Below are positions 1-9,656 of a DNA stretch of 33,649 nucleotides, in pieces; position 1 is the stretch's first letter, and every line of letters starts with the position of its first letter. Source of the DNA: Haplomitrium mnioides (taxonomy: Eukaryota > Marchantiophyta > Haplomitriopsida > Calobryales); assembly GCA_049999725.1 (NCBI GenBank), contig JBNGIS010005860.1, forward strand, positions 1 to 33,649, in the 5' to 3' direction. The position numbers and the translations under genes are program-made. The notes under the pieces are model-generated. The model saw only the letters and a list, made by a program, of their open reading frames with translations, was not told where the DNA came from and did no database searches.

Positions 1-305
1 TCAATTATAAATGCAAGTTTCTTGTGAAAACTTACCATAGTTTGTTTATTGTTCATCGATTTCGAGATTTCCAATATTTTCATAGAAACTTAAAATATTA
101 TTTGATTTTGCATAATGAAGTTAACTCTTGCTCCATCATCCTTATTAAAATGACCAAAAATAAAGCTCAAAAACTCACATACTTTTTGTTTTTTTAAAAT
201 AACCTCATTTTCTATGTTTTTTTTAGCTAAAAAACCATATGTTTTCCTTTAATAAAAAAGTTTCTTGTTTTGAGTAGCCTATTCCTGGTTCAAAGTAGCG
301 GCTAT
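1..305. repeat. Left copy of a ~300-bp direct repeat (cut by window start)
   Basis: This AT-rich block aligns by eye with 8479-8787 in the same orientation. Shared runs include ATGCAAGTTTCTTGTGAAAA, GAGATTTCCAATATTTTCAT and TTCTTGTTTTGAGTAGC. Similarity stops near 305 here and near 8787 in the other copy. The left edge is lost at the window boundary, so the full length is unknown. An LTR pair of an old element or an unrelated dispersed repeat are both possible; no TG/CA ends could be fixed. Confidence 0.75.
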
Positions 306-1341
306 TATTCTTGCTTCTTCCCACGACTTGTAGTACACCTCCGAGCAAGAAGACTTCACCATCATAGCTAAAACCTTATGTCTCTCCAGTTCCCAAGACA
401 TTTCTTCAATTTAAAGCTCTCCGGCTTCCACTTGTTTCAAAACAGAAATTTTTATTTCATCAAAAAGACCATGAAAGGACCTCTATGGTGTCCACTTTTT
501 GTCTTGCATTCCTGGAGATCCTTTGGCCTTTGGCTTTTGACCTTTCACCATATTCTTCTCCCATATCATAAAAATGCTATCTTATAACTCTAAGAGCTCT
601 CCACTTCTGAACGCCATTTGGAACCAGTTGTCTTGAGAAGTGACTGTCTTCTCAAAAGTGGACTTTGGCTTTATCTCGAAAGTCTCCAACACCATTTCTC
701 TTTTTAATTTTTGGGATAACACCATCGCACTTTCCATAGACCTCTAATGCCAATGCTCGACCTTCTGAATATATGCAATTTCCAACCTGTACCATTAGTT
801 ATAATTGTCATTGGTTGCGAAGATGCGGGCTATTGTTGGTGTTAGCCCCACATAGACATAGCAATTACAGAGCGACAACATAGGATTTTTTGCTCCATAT
901 TTGGTGATTAAAAGCTTCTTTGTGACAACATTGTGATTGCCTTATGTAGTGTTGTATCTATAATTGTAAGGGTTCCTTATGTCGAACTCTGACTTATCTC
1001 TTAACCCATAGTTCAGGTCCACCACAATAATGAAAAAACTATGCGCATGCTTATTTGTGAGCATTCATTGCGCCAAAAGCTCTACAAAATTTTCATTTAA
1101 CCTTCTAGTCTGGAATGATCCCCAGTTATCTATTCCAAGTTGTGGAAGGTTCAAAATCTACAGCCAAATTCTTATAGTTTCCTCATGGACTTTTGTATTG
1201 CAAAAAGATAACAGACTCCTAAATCTTGTTTTTGTCTTCTTTAGACACTGTCTAAGGATCCACCTGCTCTCTCTCATGGTTGCAACCTCTTGTGCGACTA
1301 CCTTTTTGATCTTGAGATTGGAGCTTGCCATGGCTCCAACT
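306..1341. other. AT-rich non-coding stretch, nothing recognised
   Basis: Only short open frames without recognisable motifs occur here, on both strands. A cysteine-rich 111-codon frame at 1030-1365 on the plus strand has no family signature and no coding-like composition. I see no RNA gene. The stretch lies inside the 8-kb segment bracketed by the direct repeats and is best treated as decayed mobile-element sequence. Confidence 0.4.
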
Positions 1342-1698
1342 CTAATTTCTTGTCAGAGCTGCTAGGAGTTGAAGATGAGAAGGAAGCAGAAGACAAATTG
1401 GTTGAAGATGGGGAGGATATCGACTCCTCTTTAACATGTGGTGGGGGTACATGCTTTTTCTTGGGTAGTGCCTACTTCTTCTTTTTTTAGCCTTGACTGG
1501 CTCCACCTCCTTTCTCTTTTTCACAATAGATGGTCCACTTGTTGCCACCAAAGTCATCAAAGCCTCACTTAGATGCGGCAAAAGTTGTTCGATATGCACG
1601 TTTGGCTTGATTTTCACAAGTTTGATAGAAATGGCAAACTTTATGAAGTCCTTTCCTACCTGCTTTGTGTTCATGTAAGTATTGACAAAGTTTGACAA
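1342..1698 (-). pseudogene. Hypothetical 118-codon ORF with a basic, NLS-like stretch
   Basis: I do not recognise the family. The predicted protein has an N-terminal half of mixed polarity and a lysine/arginine-rich centre containing KKRKEVEPVKAKKRR, which resembles a bipartite nuclear localisation signal. Its C-terminus is proline- and leucine-rich. It lies on the strand opposite the DUF7869-type pseudogene and downstream, in minus-strand sense, of the cysteine/histidine-containing ORF at 2305-2559, so the two could be exons or fragments of one old gene. Low-complexity chance reading is the alternative. The overlapping plus-strand frames show no motif and are treated as shadows. Confidence 0.25.
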
Positions 1699-1812
1699 AT
1701 ATTTAGAGAACGGGAAAAAAAAAATATCAATAACTTAACACAAAAAAATTTCAAAAGTTTGATAAATGACTAAGAGTGTTTCAACATTTGGTCTAAGCCC
1801 AAAGATGCTTTG

Positions 1813-2134
1813 TAGTCCATGCTTGCATGGACTAGAGAATATATGAAAGCATGGACTTAGTAGTCCAATCATGCAAGAAAGTGCAAGAACCACAGGGTCC
1901 ATGCGTACATGTACTTGGGAAACCAAACGTGCTTGGACTCGGAAGTCCAAACGTGCATGGACCAGGGAGTCCATGCTTGCACAGACTGCTAAATCTATAT
2001 GCTTATGGACTCTTTGGTCATTATACGCCCCTACAAGCAAGAACACCAAAGTCAATGCGAGAATGGACTCCGGACTCTATGCTTGCATAAACTATCAAGT
2101 ACATGCGAGAATGGATTCCCGAGTCCATACGTAG
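1813..2134. repeat. Decayed minisatellite of palindromic GGACT..AGTCC units
   Basis: The motif group GTCCATGC, TGCATGGAC, GGACTC and GAGTCC recurs at roughly 25-30 bp spacing through this interval. The first unit contains a perfect inverted repeat at 1813-1834: TAGTCCATGC, a TT spacer, then GCATGGACTA. Later units are diverged, for example the CCAGGGAGTCCATGCTTGCA stretch near 1960-1980. Several overlapping open frames on both strands (1735-2055 minus; 1851-2134 plus) are by-products of this repeat rather than genes. Confidence 0.6.
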
Positions 2135-2304
2135 GGACTTCTTAGCAACCAAGAAATTAAAATGAATGAAAAAAATCTTTCTAATCTCACCTTGCCGTCG
2201 TCGAAGGCTGACTGTAGATCTTTAGTAAAGACATCCTATTGCTTCATCTCGTTGAAGTAGAATTTCTTTCGTGAAGCCTTGAAGAGGGTCGTGCTCGACT
2301 CTAA

Positions 2305-2559
2305 CTACACAAGTAGCCCCATATGGGCTCTGTGTCCCTCTCGAATCATTGTATTTTGGACCAAAAAGGATATGTTGAATTTTTCACCTTCATTGTGAAA
2401 AGATAAAAGGTGATGGTTGAGGTACTTTATCGTTCCACAACAAAATAGCCACATGTAGTCTTGTTTTTGTGGCTCCAGAACCTTTAGAACATTTGAACAC
2501 TTACAAGATTTTGGTTGAGCTGGTTTGGGAGCATTGACTTGTGATGCCATTTTCTCCAA
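2305..2559 (-). pseudogene. 84-codon ORF with Cys/His-rich segment, possible zinc-finger fragment
   Basis: The frame starts MEKMASQV and contains KSCKCSN, then a block ending FCCGTIKYLNHHLLSFHNEG. The spacing of CC and the histidines vaguely resembles a BED-type finger found at the N-terminus of many plant transposases, but no confident domain match can be made by eye. After the stop at 2305 another frame stays open on the minus strand to about 2165, with a basic SLRRRQG tail, so a frameshift or intron is possible. The function is unknown. It is antisense to the DUF7869-type gene. Confidence 0.25.
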
Positions 2560-3190
2560 AGTAAAAACTAGTAAAATTTGAAGGCAAAAATCTTACGAAG
2601 AAAATTTCACAAAGAGATAAAGGCTGAAAATGGAAAAATAACAAGAAATTGCAAAAACAATAAAGACAAGAAAACAATAACTTGAAAGTGAACTTGCAAC
2701 AATAGAAAGAAACTTTCTATGGTCGTTTATTTTATACCAAAATTTCAAAAAATGATTCGCGAAGCTCTTGACACATAGGTTCGTGTGGTGCAAAAGAAGT
2801 TAGTATACAAAGCATTGCTTGTTTTCACCTTTTCAATTTTTTTTCTGCATTTCCTTCACAAAAATTTCACAATTTTGTCATTTTGTGAAATTTTCTTCAA
2901 AAACACATCTTTTGGATATGCTAGTAGAAGTTGAGAATATTTATTTAAATGGTTTTCTCAAATAGTTTTCTATTGTTATTTATCAATGTCTGGAGTTTTG
3001 AAATGCAAGAAGAGGTTAGAACTCCAAGATTCATATTTACAAAAAAGTGCTACTTTTGGGCGGTAGCTAGAGATATTTTCAAACCAATGATATGTGGAGA
3101 TAAGCGATGGAATACCCAAAGCGTCAAGTATGATGGCAAGTATTTTTGGGAAAAAAAGATGATGTTTGTTGAATCAAATAGCTCTACCTA
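2560..3190. other. AT-rich interval, no gene recognised
   Basis: The interval holds homopolymer-rich sequence and an 80-codon plus-strand frame (2949-3191) without motif. That frame might be a decayed 5' exon of the downstream DUF7869-type gene, because it is co-directional and about 0.5 kb upstream of the first supported block, but nothing in its sequence proves it. Confidence 0.3.
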
Positions 3191-3194
3191 AGAA

Positions 3195-3335
3195 GATCAA
3201 GTAAGTGAACCCTATGCATGTATAAGATCAAGGAGTGAATCCATTGCGTACATATGATTAAGGAGTGAACAACTTGAGCATAAAGGATCAAAGAGGGAAC
3301 CCAATGCTTGCATAAGATCCAAGACTCAACCTTCT
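3195..3335. repeat. Short decayed tandem repeat (~33-35 bp units)
   Basis: Four imperfect units share the order AAGATCAAGGAGTGAA, then CCxATGC, then TGCATAA or similar, at about 33-35 bp spacing. The CATGC/GCATA core is the same type of palindromic core seen in the 1813-2134 minisatellite and in isolated motifs further right. Confidence 0.5.
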
Positions 3336-3690
3336 ACACACACTTGATCTTTGTTGTCGGTCAAGCGATCAAAGTTGAATCTTTCTTTAAACTACTCCAA
3401 TAGATCAACACAAAGACATTCAAGTTATAATTTCCAAACAATTGTGGACCTTTCTTCATCCTCATTAGATGAAGACAACAATGTTCAAGATCCAAATATG
3501 GTTGTCTAAAATACAAAAATCATAGAATCTGTGGACGGCTTCAATTGTGAACATGGCTCATTGTCCCCAATGGCACCATTCAAACAACAAATGATTTCTA
3601 AATAAGTTGACAATAGACATGCTAATGAGATTGGGAAATACTTAAGAAACTGAATTATTTTGGAGTAATCTTCAGACGACAGTTTAGGAA

Positions 3691-6600
3691 ATGATTCTAG
3701 CAAAGAGTCTTAGTCAACCAACATTTCCTAATGTTCAAGGTATTGATGAAGATTCTGTTTCGGTATGGTCTAGTTCTCCCAAGCCTCAAGGTGGTCTTCA
3801 TCATTCGAAAATTTATTTTGAAGAAACAAACAATGTTATAGATGATGCTCAAGATTCTCAAGACAACAAATTATCTCTCATGGTTGGATTTGCCTACGGA
3901 CCGAATCGATCGCCACTATATAAGAACTCTTTGTTTGGACTAAAACCCAAATGAGTAAACACTTTACATGAAAATTCTTTGTGAAAAGTCCATCATGACG
4001 AGAGCTTTGTGAAGAAAAAGCTTGATCTAGTATCAATTTTGAAATTCAGGAGAATTTCATGTTGTGAGAATAATTTTTTATCATTGTGCAAGACATGTAT
4101 TTTGAAAAATGTAAGAGAAATATATTCTCGACAAAGCATGAAGAATCAAGATATCATATTGCGATTGGGAATACCAAGAAAAGACTCTGATGTTGACAAT
4201 CGTTTCGCTATGCTTGGCAGTACCAGTGTCTGTAGAAGAGCCTTCAAATTAAGATTATCAGTAGGGAAAGATAGAATCCAAAATCTCAAAAACGTATTTT
4301 CTAGAGGTATTTTGGAAATAGAGAATTAATTGTTGAAAGAGTATTGGTTCTTGAATGGATAGACAATTTCTTTTATGGATATTGCAAGAGAATGCCCACT
4401 TACAAAGTTTATAACTTGCTCGATAATTTTACAAAATGGGAAGTTTATAACTACTACACAACTTATTTAAAAGAGAAAGATCATGGTTGCATTGCATTCA
4501 TAGTTTTTTGGGTTTTACAAAACATTGGAGAACTCATTTTCTAAATGTTAAATTTCCAAAACACAATAGATTTGATGTTTGTCAAACATGCAAGGAAATA
4601 AAGTCATTATGAGAAAAATCTATCTTGGAGTTCGACAAAGGTAACAAATTTCTTCTCATCAAAACCTACAATTATTCGATGCTCTTTTGACTATACTCAA
4701 AGCTTAGCTCTAGAGATATTATGCTTTCTCAACTTAGTGCTAAAAGATATTTGTTTTGTTACATTGTCAAACAAATGAGATTTGAGTCAAATAAACCTTA
4801 GCAACTTGAGTTGTGAGAACAAACTCTATGCTCACATAAGGTCTATTGCTTTTAGTTTGAATCCAAGCCATGTCAAGAGTTAAATAAAGCAAGGAAATGG
4901 ATCTGATTATTGGTTGTGACCTTAGCATTGCACTAGATTTTGCTATTTTTTCTTTCAATCAAGAGTACATTGCTAGATAAATAATATCAAGAATAGTTTT
5001 TGTTGTTTGCAAATCCTATGTGTGCATAGGTTTTCTTCTTGTTTCTTTCAAATCCAATCATGACAACAATCAAAGCAATCTAAGATATTGACACACAGAG
5101 GATCAGTTAATGTTTCCACTGATGCTATGCGCACATATGATCTGTTATTGTTTTTTAATCCTTTGTGAATAAAGAGTCCAAGCTACCTTTGAAATTGAAG
5201 TTCTAGTTTGTGACTTGTTGTGCGTAAATCTTGTTTTTCTCCTCTAGAAACTTTTGATTACTTCAAGTCAAAGACAATTACTTATTGTGAACGTTATTCA
5301 AATTCTACTATATTTAAATTAACTTAAGTTTATTTTTAATCTTCTTATAAATTTTCACCTCTACCAATCCAAACATTTGTTTAAGATAGTTTGAATATTT
5401 TTAGCACTTGAGGTTGTCTTTTGAAGTTTGAAACATCAACATATGTTTTATTGAACTATTCTTATCTCTTTGGTGCTTTGTAATATTCCAGTAAAAAATA
5501 ATCGCCAATTGTTTTTTCATTATAACCAACAAATAAAAGAAAGAACAAAACTTGCAAACCATCAAAGAAATGTTATGTCGATGGTCAAAAGTACTTGGAA
5601 TTGTTATTGATGGAACAAATGAGAAGAAAACAGCCATTCCACACTAGCCTTCACTACCAAAAAACATTGATGAAGATTGTTTGGTGGGTGTGCATGTTGT
5701 TGGTGTCTTAATATTCAATCATGCTCTTTCTTCAATGGTCGTTTCAACCTACGAAAACTTGAGAAGCAACTCCAATTTGACACTTACGGTGCTCAATCGA
5801 ATATTATATGACTTTGAAGGGTCGTTGCCTCCAACTTTGTATCTTCAATTAGACAATACGACATGAGAGAATAAGAATTCCATCTTATTTGGATATCTTA
5901 GTCTTCCTATTGCCAAGAATGTTTTCCAAAAAATGAAGGTGGGATTTCTCATGGTTGGCCATACTCATGATCAAATCGATCAAATGTTTAGCAAATTCTC
6001 GAAATGCTTGAAATGTGTCAAAGTTTTCACGATTACAAGTCTTAGCAAGGCACTATAATTAGCCTATAATCCTAGATCTAAGGTAACTTTTTTTATGGAA
6101 ACTTGGGATTTAAAAATGTTTTTGCAATAACGTCCCTCTTTGGCTCAAAGGATGCATGACATTATCTTTAATCAACAACTCAAGTTCCAATTGAATGATT
6201 CCCAAGCAAATAGCTTTCAACAGATGAACTTTGGCTATCTCTTGATGGTATTTATCAATTCAAGTACCTACTAAAGTAGACAGAAATTTTAAGTTCAATG
6301 TTGATTTCTCTCAAGGCATATTATGAAATCAAACGATCTCAAAAGTAAGACAGAGAAGTTGACACTAAAAAAATGGTCTTTGCAATCAAGGAAAACATAA
6401 GTGAGAGCTGCTACAAGTTCTTTATAGATTCTAATATTCAATAGTAGAATGATTTTCTTCTTTCCCAACAAGATATTGCGGCTTACATCCTTTAATGAAA
6501 AAGACAAGTACTCGAAGCAGAATTCATCTTTTCACTTTCACAACCACCAAATAGTACTTGTAATGATTCTCAAAATATTTGTTTAAGTTTTCAGTTTGAT

Positions 6601-7201
6601 GCTCAACAGACAAAAGAAGATGCTCTAATAGAGCATGTACTTTTTGCACATCAAGCAATATATGATGGAGCATCTAGGCCTCGAGAAGGGACTATTTCAC
6701 ACAACACTAGATACGGGCACAAACTTAGCAACCTACATGAGGCAAAAACCAAAATATTTATTTGTGTTGTTGCATCTTTTGATCCAAAGAGCAGACCATT
6801 TTGGATTACCAAAATTCTTAAAGTTTTGTTATTTGATGAGGAAGAACCTCCAAACCTAAAACGAGTATGTGTTCAATGGTTAGTTTGTAAAGTTGAGGAT
6901 GCATTTTTTGGACAATGCTTCTCAAACAAATTAGCAACAACAAAAGTGAAACAAAAATCTAAGCTACATATTGATGTACTTGATGCAACACAAATCACGA
7001 TTTTGTCTTTTGATTTTCTTTTCATACAAAAAAAAACCAATTGAGAAAAACCACCCTAGATACCATTAAATAAAATCTATTTGAGTACGAAAGACAAAAA
7101 GAAATCAATCCTCATGTGTTTGAAAGAGATTCATTCAATGTTATTAACACTAAGGTAGATCGTATTAATCTTGATGAATCTTTTGAAGCTTCTTTGGATT
7201 G
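3691..7201 (+). pseudogene. DUF7869-type (transposase-like) pseudogene
   Basis: Plus-strand fragments in collinear order match what I know of DUF7869-type proteins, a multi-copy, transposon-like family in plants, animals and protists. Block 1 (4009-4326) includes the VCRRAFKLRLSV element. Block 2 (4344-4600) has FFYGYCKRMPTYKVYNL, FTKWEVYNYY and, after frame changes, a CQTC-like cysteine pair. Block 3 (about 5560-6058) carries the core: VIDGTNEKKTAIPH, then LYLQLDNTT, stop, ENKN, then VGHTHDQIDQMFS. Family members usually read DGxDQ, LDNTTRENKN and GHTHEDID, so the acidic residues lie in a DDE-like order; catalysis is my inference. Block 4 (6820-7201) gives a C-terminal region ending FEASLD. 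At least eight stops or frame changes and an unexplained spacer (4640-5560) break it. 3691-3954 may be a disordered N-terminus. Confidence 0.8.
4640..5560. other. Intron or insertion inside the DUF7869-type pseudogene
   Basis: Homologues as I know them have roughly 100 residues between the cysteine pair and the IDGxDQ motif, but here about 900 bp intervene with no consistent frame. The segment holds three palindrome-like motifs (near 4829, 5015 and 5122), including CCTATG-TGTG-CATAGG with perfect 6-bp arms. It may be an intron or a decayed insertion; I cannot fix the borders. Confidence 0.4.
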
Positions 7202-7204
7202 AGC

Positions 7205-8478
7205 TTCAAAAGTGAGTAAAGTTGTTTAAGAACCTCATTGTATATTGCATTGTTTTTAGCTTATATTGTAATTTAAGATTATTATTTTATAAAGTAATTG
7301 AGAATGTTGTGAAGGAATTTGTTGAATTTATCTGCCACCTTGAACTTTTTAGTGTAAATCATTCCAAGTTGATTATTTTTTCTCTGTGAATTAAACTTGA
7401 ATCTTTAGTTAATATTTTTTCACTTAAAATGTAACTATATTCTTTCCTTCTTTATTACTTACTAGAAGAGTTTAATGTTTTGGTATCGTTGAAGCATCTA
7501 CCCAAATTGACTACTTAATCTTCTGCTTGTAAGGACTTTGATGTAAAACTTGAAACTTTCAATGCGCTTTGACTCAAATATAAAGCTTTGTGCTCGTTTT
7601 ACCTTTAGATTCAAAATATGGAAAAACAAAATCTTTAACGTGCTTAGAGTTTGTTATGAAAAACATAACCTTTAGAAGTCTAAACCCTATGTACCAATAA
7701 ACTTTGATACGCAAGCCAAAACCTCATGTGCGCAAAGAATTTGCTGTGGAATGTAAAACCTAGATTCAACATAGTCTTTGTTGTAGAGTGTTCACATGTT
7801 AGGTTTAGATTCCCATACACGTATAGACTTAAATGTCAATTGTTCAGATGTTGAGCTCAGAAACTATGCACGCACAGACTTTCTTGTGGAAGTCCAAGCC
7901 TTCCACACGTACTAACATTGATATAGAACCATAAAGCTTAGACATACAAAGACTACCTCATAGAATTTAGAGTCTACTTTGCTCAAATACTCTCTTGTAG
8001 AGCTCAAAACCTTTTTTGGGTAGACTCTTGTCAAAAACTTGGAGATGTAGCTTGTTTACACTCTTAAGTAAATGTCTAAAGCCACTGCCTTGTTGATTCT
8101 AAACTATGACTCTTTTGTATATATGATTCTCTAAATTATAGAAGATTTTTTAGTGCTGAAACCTTCTAAATAATGGCCATTTTAACCTTTGTACTAATGA
8201 GTTTTCAACTATAAGAGAAAGCTTCCTTCTTGCTTGAACTTGAAAATAGAGCTCCAAAGTCTATGCAATGTTTCATTTTGTTGGTTTTTGTGTCTTACGA
8301 TTCCAAACTCATTCTCTTGACTTCTAGTCTTCTTGGGTATTTTCCTCATATTTTTTATTTTTTTTTTCCAAAAAATAAGTTTCAAGGAGCACCATGTCTA
8401 TGTGCGTATAGAGTTTATGAAACCAAAATTATTTCAAAATAACTTATTTTGATGTATATTTCAAATTTTGAGCTTCTA
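7205..8478. other. Non-coding 3' flank with recurrent ATGYRCGCATA-like motifs
   Basis: No open frame with recognisable content is present. Motifs such as CATGTGCGCAAAG, CCCATACACGTATAGAC, CTATGCACGCACAGAC and CTATGTGCGTATAGAG recur between about 7690 and 8410, often followed by a pyrimidine-rich or AAGTC-like tail. They match the motif class of the left flank (1813-2134 and 3195-3335). Confidence 0.45.
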
Positions 8479-8787
8479 AATGTAATCAATGATAAATGCA
8501 AGTTTCTTGTGAAAACATACCATAATTTTATACTTTTCATCAATTTTGAGATTTCCAATATTTTCATAAAAACTAAGAATATCGCTTGATTTTGGATAAT
8601 TAAATTGATTCTCTTTTGGTTATGGTTTGTTGAAACAGCAAAACACAAAGCTCAAAAGCTCACGTAGCTTTTTCTTTTTTTTAAATAGCCTCGTTTTCTT
8701 TGTTTTTTGAGGTTAAAAACTACATTTTTCCTTAAAACAAAAATTCTTGTTTTGAGTAGCTTATTCTTGGTTCAAAATAGTGGTTGT
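8479..8787. repeat. Right copy of the ~300-bp direct repeat
   Basis: This block aligns with 1-305 in the same orientation over essentially its whole length, with small indels. Its right edge, near the GGTTCAAAATAGTGG stretch, abuts the gypsy remnant, and its left edge abuts the motif-rich flank of the DUF7869-type pseudogene. The geometry (same orientation, about 8.2 kb between left-copy end and right-copy start) is what an LTR pair would give, but it is also what two insertions of one dispersed repeat would give. Confidence 0.75.
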
Positions 8788-8789
8788 TT

Positions 8790-9520
8790 CTCCTTGACAT
8801 GCCTAAATTTTGCTTTGATTATCTTAGCAAAATGGTGTGAGATAAAAATTTCAGAACTTCCACCATCTACCAATATTCTACAATAGTATTCCCCAACTAT
8901 ACCATCAAGATGGAATAAGGTACCTCAAATTTTTGTCAATATTTTAATTCTATTAGAGCTTTCAAAGTTATGAGTACATTGTTCGAATGAATAAAGATAT
9001 GACCTAGCTTCTCTAGCAGTAAGTAATGAGTCATGCCGCTTGTTCATGTGCATTGCTTCTTCATATTGAGTAGACTCTCTTATTGTAACTTCCATTCTCG
9101 TGCAAGGCTTCAATCCTCGAACAAAGTAGTCTAGTGCTTCTTCTTCTCTTATATGAGAAATTTGCATAATTGTATCATGAAAATGTGCAACATAACTTCT
9201 TACTATACCAAGTTGCTTCAATTTGGCCAATTAATCTCTTGCTACTTTTGAAGCATTTATAGCCGTAAATCTTGAAATCACTGCTTCTTTGAATTCACAC
9301 CAAGAAACAATAGGAGCAACAAATCCACGTTGCGCTTGTTCTATTTGATATCTCCAACAAATCTATGCAACTCTTTCTAATTGACTTGTCGCAAATAGAA
9401 TTCATTTACCATCTTTTCTAATGTTTGAAGCTTCAAAATATTGCTCACAATCGAATATGATGTTATCAGATGCACCACAAACCATCTTCCCATCACATGC
9501 TTTTGGCAATGGAATTCGCC
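8790..9520 (-). pseudogene. Ty3/gypsy gag-protease remnant
   Basis: Read on the minus strand, 9500 to 8925 gives a Retrotrans_gag-type capsid segment: a YFEASNIR..GK start, RGFVAPIVSWCEFKEAV, then LAKLKQLGIVRSYVAHFHD, REEEALDYFVRGLKP and a poorly conserved tail. After one in-frame TGA the same frame continues into a retropepsin-like core, ILVDGGSSEIFISHHFAK, with the catalytic D in a DGG context as seen in some plant gypsy lineages (Tat-like is my inference). The usual zinc knuckle between gag and protease is missing, so an internal deletion is likely. The capsid part has internal stops. The sense-direction continuation is cut by the direct repeat at 8787. Confidence 0.75.
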
Positions 9521-9595
9521 TATAACTCTCTTGTATCAAAAAGTTGCACTTTTTTTAATTCTCACTTCCAAAATACAGAATTGAAGCTTAATTTT

Positions 9596-9656
9596 GCATT
9601 GATCTCAATATGGATGAGATCAATGCATAGTTGCTTTCATTGATCTCATCCATATT
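9596..9656. repeat. Nested perfect inverted repeats (hairpin)
   Basis: AATATGGATGAGATCAATG (9607-9625) and CATTGATCTCATCCATATT (9638-9656) are exact reverse complements of 19 bp with a 12-nt loop. The left arm also pairs with the sequence before it: GCATTGATCTC (9596-9606) with GAGATCAATGC (9616-9626). It sits exactly at the left border of the long tandem repeat. Confidence 0.85.
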
